Positions 1 through 9,764 of a stretch of 64,000 bases of DNA are shown here, in pieces (the first letter of the stretch is position 1; the number at the start of each line of letters is the position of its first letter). A program made the position numbers and the translations under genes. The notes beneath the pieces are model-generated. The model saw only the letters and a program-made list of their open reading frames with translations. It was not told where the DNA came from and made no database searches. Source of the DNA: Streptomyces megasporus (GTDB lineage: Bacteria > Actinomycetota > Actinomycetes > Streptomycetales > Streptomycetaceae); assembly GCF_000718985.1 (NCBI RefSeq), contig NZ_JODL01000001.1, positions 62,001 through 126,000 on the forward strand, in the 5' to 3' direction.

Positions 1-189
1 GACCCACACCGGCTGGTCCAGTCCGAGGGCGGCCTCGATACGGGCCTTGTCCGCCGCGGTGGCACGCTCTCCGAGCATGGCCGCCGCGGGTCCGCCGGGC
101 AGTCGGTTCAGCCAGATGAACAGCAGAACCGACAGGCCCAGCAGGGTGGGTATGAGTTGCAGCAGTCTTCGCGCGACGAGACGCAACAC
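1..189 (-). CDS. Peptide ABC transporter permease, DppB/OppB type (partial)
   Basis: The first 63 codons of an inner-membrane permease; the rest lies beyond the left edge. The N-terminus (VLRLVARRLLQLIPTLLG) is the basic stretch and first membrane segment typical of DppB/OppB permeases. It is followed by an RLPGGPAAAMLG stretch matching the family's conserved beginning of the first extracytoplasmic region. I chose the GTG at 189 because GGAAGAAAGGGG lies just upstream. It is downstream of the substrate-binding lipoprotein gene on the same strand, separated by a strong hairpin, so the two form one uptake operon. The substrate is probably di- or oligopeptides but cannot be fixed from this fragment. 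Confidence 0.85.
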   Translation of the reverse strand, partial: MLRLVARRLLQLIPTLLGLSVLLFIWLNRLPGGPAAAMLGERATAADKARIEAALGLDQPVWV

Positions 190-219
190 CCCGCGATGCC
201 CCTTTCTTCCTCACAGTCA

Positions 220-258
220 GGTCCGCCCGGCCACAGGGCTTCGGTGGCCGGGCGGACC
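220..258 (-). terminator. Hairpin between binding-protein and permease genes
   Basis: A perfect 15-bp inverted repeat (220-234 with 244-258) around a 9-base loop, in the 84-bp gap between the binding-protein stop and the permease start. There is no U-tract. Such hairpins inside ABC operons usually stabilise the upstream mRNA or partly terminate, giving more binding protein than permease. That role is inferred. Confidence 0.7.
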
Positions 259-273
259 TGCGCGATCATGCGT

Positions 274-1938
274 TTACTTGAAGGAGACCTCGGCGAAGTT
301 CTCCTGCGTCAGCGGCGAGACCTTCGGCGGGTTGACGTCCTTGGCGAACGCGATGGACGGCGGGGACGAGGAGATCGGGACACCCGGGACGTAGTCCATG
401 ACGACCTCGTTGGCCTTCTGGTACAGCTCGACCCGCTTGGTGGCGTCCGGCTCGCTCTCGGCGGCCTTCATCGCGTCGAAGACCTTGTCGTCGCGGAAGC
501 CCCACTGCTTGTCGTAGCCGGCGAACCAGGTGCCGATGAAGTTGTAGGCGTCGTTGAAGTCACCGGTCCAGCCCAGCAGGTGCAGGTCGCAGGTGCCGTT
601 CTCGGTGGCGTCCAGGTAGGTCGGGGCCCACTTCATCGGCTTGGGGTCGACCTTGATGCCGGCCTTCTCCAGATCGGACTTCATCAGCTCGAACATGTCC
701 GCCGGGGCGGGCATGTAGGGGCGCGTCACCTCGGTCGGGTAGCAGAAGTCGACCGCGAGCTTCTCCTCGCCGGCCTTCTTCAGCAGGTCCTTGGCCTTGT
801 CCGTGTCGAACGGGTAGGTGGTGACCTTCTCCGAGTAGCCGTCCACGGTGTCCGGCACGAACTGGGTGGCCACCTTGCCGCCCTCGGGCAACTGGGTCTT
901 GACGATGTTCTCCCGGTCGATCGCGTGGGAGATCGCCTGGCGGACCTCCTTCTTCTGCAGGGCCTTGTTGGCCTCCTGCGAGAAGCCCAGGTAGAAGATG
1001 TTGAACACGTCGCGGACCGGGACCTGGAAGCCCTCCTTCTCCAGGGTCGCCACGTCCGCGGGGGCCACCAGGTCGTAGCCGTGGATGTTGCCCGCCTGGA
1101 GCGCCTGGCGGCGCGCGGACTCCTCGGCGATGGTGCGGAAGACCAGCTTCTTCACCTTCGCCTTCTCACCCCAGTAGTCGTCGAAGCGCTCGAGGGTGAC
1201 TTCCTTGTTGCCCTTGTCCCAGTCGACGATCCGGAAGGGGCCGGTGCCGGCGACCGTGCCGGCCTCCTGGCTGTACTTCGGGTAGGTGATGGCGTCGTCC
1301 TCGCCGGTCGCCTCCTGCTTCTTGTAGGCGTCGATGGCCTTCGGCGAGTGGATGGCGAGCGCCTGGAGGGAGAAGCCGCCCGGCAGGTTGGCGGAGGGTT
1401 CGTGCACCTCGATGACGGCGGTCAGCTCGTCCTCGGCGGTGCAGCCCTTGTAGTTGGCCTTGGGGGCGTCCTTGCTCTCGTTCTCGGCGAAGCCGCCCAT
1501 GATGGTCTGCCAGTAGTAGGAGACCGCGCTGTTCTGGTACGTACCGGTCCAGTTGAACCAGTGGTCGTAGTTCTTGCACACCGCCTCGGCGGTCAGCTTC
1601 TCGCCGTCGTGGAACTTCACGCCCTCCTGGAGCTCGAAGGTCCACTTGGTGCCCGTCTCGTCGCTCTCCCACGACTTGGCGAGGCCGCCGACCAGCTCGG
1701 AGCCGCCCGGCTCGTGCTCGATCAGGGCCTCGAACGCCTGGCGGGTGACCCGGAACGTCTCACCGTCGCTCGCCAGTGCCGGGTCCAGGGAGGCGGGGTC
1801 GCCCGCGGCGCCGAAGACGAAGGTGTCCCCTCCCCCTCCCTCGTCCTTGCCTCGTTCACTGGCACATCCAGTGGCGATCACACCAACCGCGAGGGCGGCC
1901 GCGATCGTCTGGACGACCCTGGAACTGGTTATTCGCAT
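274..1938 (-). CDS. Peptide ABC transporter substrate-binding lipoprotein (SBP_bac_5)
   Basis: A 554-residue extracytoplasmic solute receptor of the DppA/OppA family that delivers peptides to the downstream permease. The ATG at 1938 has GAGGTGG 4 bases upstream, so the longer open frame to 2067 is not used. The N-terminus is a lipoprotein signal: basic MRITSSR, a hydrophobic core, then lipobox ATGC with Cys25. A Gly/Asp/Glu-rich linker follows. The mature protein shows the family's features, including SDGETFRVTRQAFEALIEHE near the N-terminus, VKFHDGEKLTAEAV and GTGPFRI. The length is normal for the family. Confidence 0.93.
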   Translation of the reverse strand: MRITSSRVVQTIAAALAVGVIATGCASERGKDEGGGGDTFVFGAAGDPASLDPALASDGETFRVTRQAFEALIEHEPGGSELVGGLAKSWESDETGTKWTFELQEGVKFHDGEKLTAEAVCKNYDHWFNWTGTYQNSAVSYYWQTIMGGFAENESKDAPKANYKGCTAEDELTAVIEVHEPSANLPGGFSLQALAIHSPKAIDAYKKQEATGEDDAITYPKYSQEAGTVAGTGPFRIVDWDKGNKEVTLERFDDYWGEKAKVKKLVFRTIAEESARRQALQAGNIHGYDLVAPADVATLEKEGFQVPVRDVFNIFYLGFSQEANKALQKKEVRQAISHAIDRENIVKTQLPEGGKVATQFVPDTVDGYSEKVTTYPFDTDKAKDLLKKAGEEKLAVDFCYPTEVTRPYMPAPADMFELMKSDLEKAGIKVDPKPMKWAPTYLDATENGTCDLHLLGWTGDFNDAYNFIGTWFAGYDKQWGFRDDKVFDAMKAAESEPDATKRVELYQKANEVVMDYVPGVPISSSPPSIAFAKDVNPPKVSPLTQENFAEVSFK

Positions 1939-2152
1939 GTTCCACCTCAGGGGTCGGTGACGGTTCAGACTGATGGTCGCCCGAACAGTACTGCGTCCAC
2001 CCAGCGGTGTGAACTGTCCGCATGTCGGCGATACAGACCTGAGACCATGCGGCCGAAACAGCAACACCGCAGGTCATTGCGGAGCAACACGGGTGAAACA
2101 CCAGACCGCGCGCCGGCCGGAAATGACGGGTCGTCACCGGCGCCGGCCGCCG

Positions 2153-2923
2153 TCAGTAGGACCGTGGATAACCGTAACCGTGACCGGGGGCGGCCACGGG
2201 GGCCGCGCCCCCGTGGGCGTCGCGGTCGAAGAACGGACGGGCGTTGGCCCGCAGCCACATGGCGACCGGGTCGTACTCGTCCGACATCGCGACCGTGGAG
2301 ACCGCCAGCCCCTCGGGCACCGAGACCACCGACCGTTCCATCATCGACCGCACCGACTCCACGGCCTGCGGGCCGTGGTCGTACAGGTCCAGCCCGATCA
2401 CCAGGTACGGGGCGCCCAGCGCGGGCTGCACCCAGGCGCGGCGCAGGGTGCGCACGGCGGGCGTGCGGTGGGCGTTCTGGACGAGCTGGGCGTAGAAGTG
2501 CGGGACCTCCACGGTCGGCTCGCCGATGCGCAGCGGCCCGGCGGGCAGCCGATCCAGCCCGCCGACGATCCGCCGCAGGTCGAGCCAGGGGATGCCGACG
2601 CCGCCGCCCGGGGCGTGCGGATTGAGCCACAGCCCCCAGCGGTCGGGGAAGAGGGCGGCGGCCACCTCGCGTCCGCCGACCACCTCGTGCGCCCTCGTCC
2701 AGCCGGAGGCCGCCAGTTCCCGCTCCGAGGTCACACAGGGCGCGTAGCCGTGCCCGGCGACCTCCATGTTCCCGTACTGGGCGTCGGGGGAGCCGGCCTG
2801 ACCGTGCCAGAGCAGCATCCACACCCGGCCCTCGGCGAGGGCGTTCAACAGCGCTTCGTAGGTGTCGTACCGCCCGGGCGCCACCTGGTGCAGCAGCTGA
2901 TCGACGCTTCCACCCGCGCTCAC
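2153..2923 (-). CDS. SseB-like protein (enhanced serine sensitivity family)
   Basis: A 256-residue protein of the SseB family, with the N-terminal SseB domain (residues about 10-125, including an ALFPDRWGLWLNPHAPGG motif) and the C-terminal SseB_C domain (about 135-235). SseB is named for a serine-sensitivity phenotype in E. coli when overexpressed; its biochemical role is unknown. I chose the GTG at 2923 because AAGGGG lies upstream and the domain begins right after it; the reading frame is open further, to 2995. It sits beside a second SseB-like gene and near gcvT-gcvH-glyA-sdaA, which are glycine/serine genes, so a link to serine metabolism is plausible. The C-terminal 20 residues are Gly/Tyr/Pro-rich and probably disordered. 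Confidence 0.8.
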   Translation of the reverse strand: MSAGGSVDQLLHQVAPGRYDTYEALLNALAEGRVWMLLWHGQAGSPDAQYGNMEVAGHGYAPCVTSERELAASGWTRAHEVVGGREVAAALFPDRWGLWLNPHAPGGGVGIPWLDLRRIVGGLDRLPAGPLRIGEPTVEVPHFYAQLVQNAHRTPAVRTLRRAWVQPALGAPYLVIGLDLYDHGPQAVESVRSMMERSVVSVPEGLAVSTVAMSDEYDPVAMWLRANARPFFDRDAHGGAAPVAAPGHGYGYPRSY

Positions 2924-3168
2924 GTGGGCCGCCCCTTCTCGCACTCCGTGCTCCGTACCTGTGCACCGGGCCGCACATGCGCCCCGACCGGACATCCAAC
3001 CAGCTTACGGTCCGTGCCGGACAGGCCCCGGAGTACTCATCCACCCGTCCGTGCGCATACTCACGGCGGACGGGTGGGGCCGGACGGGCCGGGCGCGGCC
3101 GTGTGCGGTCGCGCCCGCGAGGTGCGGCGGGAGGCGCGGCGGGAGGAAGCCGAGCGCGCCGCCGGCGC

Positions 3169-3939
3169 CTACCGGTCGCGCGTGTAGAAGGGGCGTACGC
3201 ACTCCCGCATCCAGTCCACGACCGGGTCCTGGGCGGCGTCCAACAGCACCATCTGCACCGGCCACCGCACCGGTTCCCGGCCCAGCGCACGGCCCAGGGC
3301 GTCGTGCGCGGCCGTGCGGGCCTCCGGGTCCAGCAGGTCCAGCTCCACGCCGACGAACAGCGCGGGCGGGTCGCCCTCGACGCTGGCCAGGCCACGGCGT
3401 GCGGTGCGCACCTGCGGCAGTACCGCGAACTCCCCGGCGGCCGCGGCCAGGAAGTCCACCGGCTCCTCCTGCCAGTCGGGCTCGAAGAGCCTCACGCGCG
3501 CCCCGGCCGCCACGCCCGGCACCCCCGCGGCGCCGCCCTCGCGGCACAGTTCGGCCACGGCCGGCGGTGGGATGGGGGCGCCGACGGTGCCCTCGGGGTT
3601 GATCACGATGCCGACCTGCGGCGGCAGCCCCCGGGCGAACTCGCGGGCGGGCGCGATCGCGAAGGGCAGGTGCGAGCCGGCGCACTGCAGGAACTGCTGC
3701 TCGGAGCTGAAGACGGGGACGTACGGCGCTCCGTCGAGCTGGATGGTCGGCAGGTCCAGGTTGGGGCTGTCCGGGCCGCCGCCCTCGGGCAGCGGGACCC
3801 ACAGGCTGCTGCGTCCGAGCACCTCCAGCAGCCGGGCGCCCGCTCCGGGGGCGCCGACCGACGCGGCGAGGGTCTCCTCCAGCTCGTTCCCGGGCCAACC
3901 GCCACCGTGTCCCGGCCCGTACTGCTGCGGCATGGTCAT
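3169..3939 (-). CDS. SseB-like protein, second copy
   Basis: A 256-residue paralogue of the neighbouring SseB-like protein. It has the same two-domain layout: an N-terminal SseB domain with FSSEQQFLQCAG and a GIVINPEGTVGAPIPP stretch, and a C-terminal domain ending in the WMRECVRPFYTRDR tail. The ATG at 3939 is followed by a second ATG two codons later, and either could be used. Both SseB-like genes run on the minus strand with the P-loop gene upstream. They lie head-to-head with the glycine cleavage operon. The function in actinomycetes is not established. Confidence 0.82.
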   Translation of the reverse strand: MTMPQQYGPGHGGGWPGNELEETLAASVGAPGAGARLLEVLGRSSLWVPLPEGGGPDSPNLDLPTIQLDGAPYVPVFSSEQQFLQCAGSHLPFAIAPAREFARGLPPQVGIVINPEGTVGAPIPPPAVAELCREGGAAGVPGVAAGARVRLFEPDWQEEPVDFLAAAAGEFAVLPQVRTARRGLASVEGDPPALFVGVELDLLDPEARTAAHDALGRALGREPVRWPVQMVLLDAAQDPVVDWMRECVRPFYTRDR

Positions 3940-3986
3940 GTCGGAACCCTATCCGCACTCCAGTGAGCCGCGTCCCGCCCGTGCCC

Positions 3987-4700
3987 TCAGCCCGAGCGCC
4001 GCTCGGAGACCTCGAAGGTCTCGGAGACCTCGGAGACCTGGGAGACCTCGAAGCCCTCGAAGACGACACCGCGCAGCGCCCCCGCCGCCGGGCGGTCCAG
4101 CAGCGCCGCGGAGACGCAGCCGGCGGGCAGCCGCCCCGCCTCCACGTCCGCCACCAGGCGTCCCACCGCCCGCCGGTGTCGGGCGAACGCGTACGCGGAG
4201 ACCCCCCGACCCCGCTCCGCCTGGCCGGACAGCGCCACCTCCGGCGGCACGTCCAGCAGCACCAGGTGCAGCCGGCGTCCGCGCCTTCGGGCGTCCCTCG
4301 CCAGCCAGCGGCGCACCCAGCTCTGGGTGCCGCAGTCGTGCACCACCACGCCCGCGCCCGAGGCCAGGGCCCGGCGCAGCGACAGGTAGTGCGCGACGCG
4401 GACCAGGGGACGGTAGACGCCGTAGGGCAGCCAGGCGGGCAGGCGCCGCTCCCAGCGCTCCCGCATGTCCTGGGAGTCGATCCGGACCACCGTCTCGTCG
4501 GCGGCCACCACACGCCGGATCAGGGTGGACTTGCCGCTGCCCGGCAGGCCGGAGACCACCACCCGGTCGCCCGCGGGGAAGCGCAGGACCCGGGTCGTCG
4601 TCGTTCCGCGCAGGTCGTGCCCGCCGACCCGCGCGGACGTGGGCGCCCGACGGGGCACCGTCCCGCTCTGTGCCGCGCAGGCACTCTTCAGGCTGCTCAC
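3987..4700 (-). CDS. P-loop ATP-binding protein with C-terminal tripeptide repeat
   Basis: A 237-residue AAA/zeta-toxin-like kinase-fold protein. Walker A is GLPGSGKST at residues 51-59, and a hydrophobic strand LHLVLLDV lies further on. It resembles small nucleotide or metabolite kinases of actinomycetes, but no substrate can be read from the sequence. Residues after about 210 form seven tripeptides of pattern (V/G/T)(F/S)(E/Q), encoded by a 9-bp DNA repeat. It runs on the minus strand with the SseB-like genes and divergently from the glycine riboswitch. Confidence 0.78.
   Translation of the reverse strand: MSSLKSACAAQSGTVPRRAPTSARVGGHDLRGTTTTRVLRFPAGDRVVVSGLPGSGKSTLIRRVVAADETVVRIDSQDMRERWERRLPAWLPYGVYRPLVRVAHYLSLRRALASGAGVVVHDCGTQSWVRRWLARDARRRGRRLHLVLLDVPPEVALSGQAERGRGVSAYAFARHRRAVGRLVADVEAGRLPAGCVSAALLDRPAAGALRGVVFEGFEVSQVSEVSETFEVSERRSG
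4002..4064 (-). repeat. Seven tandem 9-bp repeats inside a coding region
   Basis: Seven contiguous 9-bp units on the plus strand of type CTCGGAGAC or CTCGAAGxx (4002-4010 through 4056-4064). They encode tripeptide repeats near the C-terminus of the P-loop protein. Because the unit is a multiple of three, gain or loss of copies keeps the frame. Confidence 0.85.
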
Positions 4701-4989
4701 CGGTGCGCCCTCCCCGCTGTCGGCCGCGTGCCTCGCGGCTTCCCCCCGAGCGTGTCAAGAAGGGTGACGACGGACAAGGCGGCCGGCCGTCGGGAACCCT
4801 CGACACCTCCCTCCCCCGTCCTCGCGTCCTTCTCCCGCGCTCGCTCCACCTTTGTCCCGTCTTCGTCGTTCTCCTCGTCCCTTACCCCAACCGTCCTCCC
4901 GCCGGCGCGGTTCCCGGCGTCGCGCGGCCCGCCTCCCCCCGGTGCGCCGGACGTGCGATGATGAACGCGCCAACTGCATACCGGCCGTT

Positions 4990-5217
4990 CGAGTCCGTGC
5001 GGGAGAGTTCCCGGCAGCCGCCGGTCACGGCGGGTGACGGGGCGCCGAAGGAGCAAGTCCTCCCTTGAATCTCTCAGGCCCCGATACCGCGCGGACGAGG
5101 CACATCTGAAAAGCGGGCGTGTCCCTCCCAGGGGGGAAGCGTCCCACCCAAGGTGCAAGCCGTGGTCCGCTCGGGCTCGTGGCGAACCTCTCAGGTTCCG
5201 ATGACAGATGGGGAGGA
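4990..5217 (+). promoter_or_regulatory. Tandem glycine riboswitch (gcvT element)
   Basis: Two glycine aptamers in series lie in the leader of gcvT. The first starts around 4994 (GTGCGGGAGAG) and carries its core near 5041-5090 (GGGCGCCGAAGGAGCAA, then CTCTCAGGCCCCGATACC). The second spans about 5115-5217, with GGTGCAAGCC and the hallmark ACCTCTCAGGTTCCGATGAC followed by AGATGGGGAG. This pair is the classic cooperative glycine sensor, which in other bacteria turns on the glycine cleavage genes when glycine is high. Here it should control gcvT and, by read-through, gcvH, glyA and sdaA. No clear rho-independent terminator is seen before gcvT, so control of translation start is possible. Confidence 0.92.
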
Positions 5218-5275
5218 TGTCCTCCTCCCACCGTTCACCGGACCTGTCCACGCCACCTCGCCGGGAGCAACAGCC

Positions 5276-6403
5276 ATGAGCGATTCCCCCCGACCCCCCC
5301 GACACGTTCCCCTCGACGCCGTCCACCGCGCCCTCGGCGCGACCATGACGGACTTCGCCGGCTGGGAGATGCCGCTGCGCTACGGCAGCGAGCGCGACGA
5401 GCACAACGCCGTGCGCACCCGCGCCGGACTGTTCGACCTGAGCCACATGGGCGAGGTCACCGTCACCGGCCCGCAGGCGGGCGAGCTGCTGGACCGCGCC
5501 CTGATCGGGCACCTGTCCGCCGTCCCCGTGGGCCGGGCCCGCTACACCATGCTCTGCGACGAGTCCGGCGGCATCCTCGACGACCTGATCGTCTACCGGC
5601 TGGGCGTCGAGGAGTACCTGGTCGTCGCCAACGCCGCCAACGCCCAGGTGGTCCTGGACTCCCTCGTCGAGCGCCGCGACGGTTTCGACGCGACCGTGCG
5701 GGACGACCGCGAGGCGTACGCGCTGCTGGCCGTCCAGGGCCCCGAGTCCTCCGCCGTCCTGGCGAAGCTCACCGACGCCGACCTGGACGGACTGAAGTAC
5801 TACGCCGGGCTGCCCGGCACGGTCGCGGGCGTGGACGCGTTGATCGCCCGCACCGGCTACACCGGCGAGGACGGCTTCGAGCTGTTCGTCGCCCCCGGCG
5901 ACGCGAGGACGCTGTGGGAGGCGCTGACCGAGGCCGGCGCGGACGCGGGCCTGGTGCCGTGCGGGCTGGCCTGCCGCGACACGCTGCGGCTGGAGGCGGG
6001 CATGCCGCTGTACGGGCACGAGCTGTCCCGCGACCTCACCCCCTTCGAGGCCGGGCTGGGCCGCGTGGTGAAGTTCGACAAGGCCGGCGACTTCGTCGGT
6101 CGCGCCGCCCTGGAGGCCGCGGCCCGCCGGGCGGAGGAGAACCCGCCGCGGAAGCTGGTCGGCCTGGTCGCCGAAGGGCGCCGGGTGCCGCGCGCCGGGT
6201 ACGCCGTGGTCGCCGCCGACGGCTCGGTGATCGGCGAGGTCACATCCGGGGCCCCCTCCCCCACGCTCGGCAAGCCGATCGCGATGGCCTACGTGGACGC
6301 CTCCCACGCCGCGCCCGGCACGGAAGGTGTGCGTGTGGACATCCGCGGTACGCATGAGCCGTACGAGGTCGTCGCGCTGCCCTTCTACCGGCGCGAGCGC
6401 TGA
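5276..6403 (+). CDS. gcvT: Glycine cleavage system T protein (aminomethyltransferase)
   Basis: A 375-residue cytosolic aminomethyltransferase. It moves the methylene group from the aminomethyl-lipoyl arm of GcvH to tetrahydrofolate, releasing ammonia. Family motifs are present: the N-terminal [12 protein letters not shown] and [14 protein letters not shown], the folate-site region [16 protein letters not shown], and [14 protein letters not shown] and [22 protein letters not shown]. The C-terminal barrel carries [21 protein letters not shown]. The length is standard. The ATG at 5276 starts the conserved N-terminus; the open frame extends upstream only through the riboswitch. Confidence 0.97.
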   Translation: MSDSPRPPRHVPLDAVHRALGATMTDFAGWEMPLRYGSERDEHNAVRTRAGLFDLSHMGEVTVTGPQAGELLDRALIGHLSAVPVGRARYTMLCDESGGILDDLIVYRLGVEEYLVVANAANAQVVLDSLVERRDGFDATVRDDREAYALLAVQGPESSAVLAKLTDADLDGLKYYAGLPGTVAGVDALIARTGYTGEDGFELFVAPGDARTLWEALTEAGADAGLVPCGLACRDTLRLEAGMPLYGHELSRDLTPFEAGLGRVVKFDKAGDFVGRAALEAAARRAEENPPRKLVGLVAEGRRVPRAGYAVVAADGSVIGEVTSGAPSPTLGKPIAMAYVDASHAAPGTEGVRVDIRGTHEPYEVVALPFYRRER

Positions 6404-6515
6404 CGGACACGGCGGAGCGGGGCCCGGCGCGGCCGTCCGCCCCGGGCCCGTCCGTCCCGTCCCACCTGGCAAGACCCGTTTCTCACCATCCGCTTCCGAT
6501 CAGGAGAATCACGCC

Positions 6516-6893
6516 ATGAGCAACCCCCAGCAACTGCGCTACAGCAAGGAGCACGAGTGGCTGTCGGCCGTCGAGGACGGTGTCGCCACGATCGGCATCA
6601 CCGAGCACGCGGCCAACGCGCTCGGCGACGTCGTCTACGTCCAGCTCCCCGAGGTCGGCGCCACGGTGACCGCGGGCGAACCCTGCGGCGAGCTGGAGTC
6701 GACCAAGTCGGTCAGCGACCTGTACGCGCCCGTCTCCGGTGAGGTCACCGAGGTCAACCAGGACGTGGTGGACGATCCGGCGCTGGTGAACTCCGCCCCT
6801 TACGAGGGCGGTTGGCTGTTCAAGGTGAGGCTGTCGGAGGAGCCGGAGGACCTGCTCTCCGCCGACGAGTACACCGCCTTCACCAACGAGTGA
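6516..6893 (+). CDS. gcvH: Glycine cleavage system H protein
   Basis: A 125-residue lipoyl carrier protein that shuttles the aminomethyl group between the P and T proteins. The lipoylated lysine is K64 in [14 protein letters not shown]. The N-terminal SKEHEWL and the C-terminal [10 protein letters not shown] are family hallmarks. The ATG has AGGAGAA upstream. It is the second gene of the riboswitch-led operon. The P protein gene (gcvP) is not in this window, so it must be encoded elsewhere, as is common in actinomycetes. Confidence 0.97.
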   Translation: MSNPQQLRYSKEHEWLSAVEDGVATIGITEHAANALGDVVYVQLPEVGATVTAGEPCGELESTKSVSDLYAPVSGEVTEVNQDVVDDPALVNSAPYEGGWLFKVRLSEEPEDLLSADEYTAFTNE

Positions 6894-6963
6894 CCCTCGG
6901 TCGGGACGGTCTCGGGCCCGTCCCGTCGTCCGCCGTCCAGCACACCACGATCGGAAAGATCCG

Positions 6964-8232
6964 ATGTCGCTTCTGAACAGTTCCCTGCACGAGGTCGATC
7001 CCGACGTCGCCGCCGCCGTCGACGCCGAGCTGCGACGCCAGCAGTCCACCCTGGAGATGATCGCGTCGGAGAACTTCGCTCCGGTCGCCGTCCTCCAGGC
7101 CCAGGGTTCGGTCCTCACCAACAAGTACGCCGAGGGCTACCCCGGGCGCCGCTACTACGGCGGCTGCGAGAACGTCGACGTGACCGAGGACCTGGCCCGC
7201 GAGCGGGTGAAGGCCCTCTTCGGCGCCGAGGCGGCGAACGTCCAGCCGCACTCGGGGGCGCAGGCCAACGCCGCGGCGATGTTCGCCCTGCTCGACCCGG
7301 GCGACACGATCATGGGTCTGGACCTCGCCCACGGCGGCCACCTGACCCACGGCATGCGGATCAACTTCTCCGGCAAGCTCTACGACGTGGTCGCCTACCA
7401 CGTCGACTCCTCCACCGGTCTGGTCGACATGGCGGAGGTCGAGCGGCTGGCGAAGGAGCACCGTCCGCGGATGATCATCGCCGGCTGGTCGGCGTACCCG
7501 CGGCAGTTGGACTTCGCGGCCTTCCGCCGGATCGCCGACGAGGTGGGCGCGCTGCTGATGGTGGACATGGCGCACTTCGCCGGTCTGGTGGCCGCCGGGC
7601 TCCACCCGAACCCGGTGCCGTACGCGGACGTGGTCACCACCACGACCCACAAGACGCTGGGCGGTCCGCGCGGCGGGGTGATCCTGTCGAAGCAGGAGCA
7701 CGCCAAGAAGATCAACTCCGCGGTCTTCCCCGGCCAGCAGGGCGGGCCGCTGGAGCACGTCATCGCGGCGAAGGCGGTGGCGTTCAAGATCGCGGCGACG
7801 GAGGAGTTCAAGGACCGTCAGCGCCGCACGCTGGAGGGCGCGAGGCTCCTCGCCGAGCGGCTGACGCGGCCGGACGCCGCCGAGGCGGGCGTGGCCGTCC
7901 TCTCCGGCGGCACCGACGTCCACCTGGTCCTGGTCGACCTGCGCGAGAGCGAGCTGGACGGACGGCAGGCCGAGGACCGTCTCCACGCGATCGGCATCAC
8001 CGTCAACCGCAACGCCATCCCGAACGATCCGCGTCCGCCCATGGTCACCTCGGGCCTGCGGATCGGCACCCCCGCACTGGCCACGCGCGGCTTCACCGCC
8101 GACGACTTCCGCGAGGTCGCGGACGTGATCGCCGAGGCCCTCAAGCCGTCGTTCGACGAGGGCAAGGCCGAGGCGCTGACCGTCCGTGTGACGGCCCTGG
8201 CCGAGAAGCACCCGCTGTACCCGGGCCTGTAG
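6964..8232 (+). CDS. glyA: Serine hydroxymethyltransferase
   Basis: A 422-residue PLP enzyme that interconverts serine plus tetrahydrofolate with glycine plus 5,10-methylene-tetrahydrofolate. The PLP lysine is K230 in [14 protein letters not shown]. Other hallmarks are EMIASENF near the N-terminus, [15 protein letters not shown], and [10 protein letters not shown]. The length is standard. Together with GcvT/H it lets the cell turn excess glycine into serine and one-carbon units, which the next gene can deaminate. Confidence 0.97.
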   Translation: MSLLNSSLHEVDPDVAAAVDAELRRQQSTLEMIASENFAPVAVLQAQGSVLTNKYAEGYPGRRYYGGCENVDVTEDLARERVKALFGAEAANVQPHSGAQANAAAMFALLDPGDTIMGLDLAHGGHLTHGMRINFSGKLYDVVAYHVDSSTGLVDMAEVERLAKEHRPRMIIAGWSAYPRQLDFAAFRRIADEVGALLMVDMAHFAGLVAAGLHPNPVPYADVVTTTTHKTLGGPRGGVILSKQEHAKKINSAVFPGQQGGPLEHVIAAKAVAFKIAATEEFKDRQRRTLEGARLLAERLTRPDAAEAGVAVLSGGTDVHLVLVDLRESELDGRQAEDRLHAIGITVNRNAIPNDPRPPMVTSGLRIGTPALATRGFTADDFREVADVIAEALKPSFDEGKAEALTVRVTALAEKHPLYPGL

Positions 8233-8265
8233 GACCGGGGTCCGCAGGACCGGGGCCCGGCCCCG

Positions 8266-8298
8266 CCGGGTGCGCCGCCCGACCGGCGGCGCACCCGG
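8266..8298 (+). terminator. Hairpin between glyA and sdaA
   Basis: A perfect 14-bp G+C-rich inverted repeat (8266-8279 with 8285-8298) around a 5-base loop in the 149-bp gap after glyA. It has no U-tract. It may act as a partial terminator or mRNA 3'-end stabiliser that sets how much sdaA is made relative to glyA. Confidence 0.6.
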
Positions 8299-8381
8299 CC
8301 GAACCACACCCGCCCACCCGCGGGCCACGCACTCGTCCACCCGACGAGCACACCCACGAGCAGACAAAGGAGTCCGCCGTC

Positions 8382-9764
8382 GTGGCCATTTCCGTCTTCG
8401 ACCTGTTCTCCATCGGCATCGGTCCGTCCAGCTCCCACACCGTGGGGCCCATGCGGGCGGCCAGGATGTTCGCGCGCCGCCTGGCGAAGGAGGGCGTGCT
8501 GGACCGCACCGACTCGCTCCGGGCCGAGCTGTACGGCTCCCTGGGCGCCACCGGCCACGGCCACGGCACCCCCAAGGCGGTGGTGCTGGGGCTTCAGGGC
8601 CACTCGCCCCGCACGGTGGACGTCGAGACGGCGGACGAGGAGGTCGAGCGCGTCCGCCGGTCGGGCCGGCTGCGGCTGCCCGCGGACGATCCGGGCGGCG
8701 GTCGCGAGATCGCCTTCGACATGGACGCGGACCTGGTGCTGCACCGCCGCCGTTCGCTGCCGTACCACGCCAACGGCATGACGCTGGCCGCGTACGACGC
8801 CGCCGGCGCCCCGCTGCTGGAGAAGACGTACTACTCGGTCGGCGGTGGCTTCGTGGTGGACGAGGACGCCGTCGGCGAGGACCGCGTCAAACTCGACGAC
8901 ACGGCGCTGAAGTACCCCTTCCGCACCGGTGACGAGCTGCTGCGGACCGCCCGCGAGACGGGCCTGTCGGTCTCGGCGCTGATGCTGGAGAACGAGAAGG
9001 CCTGGCGCACGGAGGAGGAGATCCGGGCGGGCCTGCTGGAGATCTGGGGGGTGATGCGCGCGTGCGTGGCCCGCGGCATGTCGCGGGAGGGCGTGCTGCC
9101 CGGTGGGCTGAAGGTCCGCCGGCGCGCCGCCGCCTCGGCCCGCCGGCTGCGCGCCGAGGGCGACGCCGCCGCGCACGCCATGGAGTGGGTGACGCTCTAC
9201 GCGATGGCGGTCAACGAGGAGAACGCCGCCGGCGGCCGGGTCGTCACCGCGCCCACCAACGGCGCGGCGGGCATCATCCCGGCCGTGCTGCACTACGCGA
9301 TGGAGTTCGTCCCCGGCACCGACGACGACACGGTGGTGCGGTTCCTGCTGGCCGCCGGCGCCGTCGGCCTGCTGTTCAAGGAGAACGCCTCCATCTCCGG
9401 CGCCGAGGTCGGCTGCCAGGGCGAGGTGGGCTCGGCCTGTTCCATGGCCGCCGGGGGGCTGGCCGAGATCCTGGGCGGTTCCCCGGAACAGGTGGAGAAC
9501 GCCGCCGAGATCGGCATCGAGCACAACCTGGGCCTGACCTGCGATCCCGTGGGCGGCCTGGTCCAGATCCCCTGCATCGAGCGGAACGGCATGGCGGCGG
9601 TCAAGGCGATCACCGCCGCCCGGATGGCCCTGCGCGGCGACGGCCGTCACCACGTCTCGCTGGACAAGGCCATCAAGACGATGAAGGAGACGGGCGCGGA
9701 CATGAAGGCCAAGTACAAGGAGACCGCCCGCGGCGGGCTCGCGGTCAACGTCATCGAGTGCTGA
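8382..9764 (+). CDS. sdaA: L-serine ammonia-lyase, single-chain, iron-sulfur type
   Basis: A 460-residue L-serine dehydratase that converts serine to pyruvate and ammonia using a 4Fe-4S cluster. Cluster-binding cysteines are visible in [24 protein letters not shown] and [11 protein letters not shown]. The N-terminal [19 protein letters not shown] is the family signature. The start is the GTG at 8382, with AAGGAG 12-17 bases upstream. It closes the riboswitch-led operon and gives it a route glycine to serine to pyruvate, which is a detoxification and salvage logic. Confidence 0.96.
   Translation: MAISVFDLFSIGIGPSSSHTVGPMRAARMFARRLAKEGVLDRTDSLRAELYGSLGATGHGHGTPKAVVLGLQGHSPRTVDVETADEEVERVRRSGRLRLPADDPGGGREIAFDMDADLVLHRRRSLPYHANGMTLAAYDAAGAPLLEKTYYSVGGGFVVDEDAVGEDRVKLDDTALKYPFRTGDELLRTARETGLSVSALMLENEKAWRTEEEIRAGLLEIWGVMRACVARGMSREGVLPGGLKVRRRAAASARRLRAEGDAAAHAMEWVTLYAMAVNEENAAGGRVVTAPTNGAAGIIPAVLHYAMEFVPGTDDDTVVRFLLAAGAVGLLFKENASISGAEVGCQGEVGSACSMAAGGLAEILGGSPEQVENAAEIGIEHNLGLTCDPVGGLVQIPCIERNGMAAVKAITAARMALRGDGRHHVSLDKAIKTMKETGADMKAKYKETARGGLAVNVIEC

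Noticed and set aside
157..2625. 822-codon plus frame opposite the binding protein and SseB-like genes
   Set aside because: Low-complexity translation and strong minus-strand genes; a codon-bias artefact.
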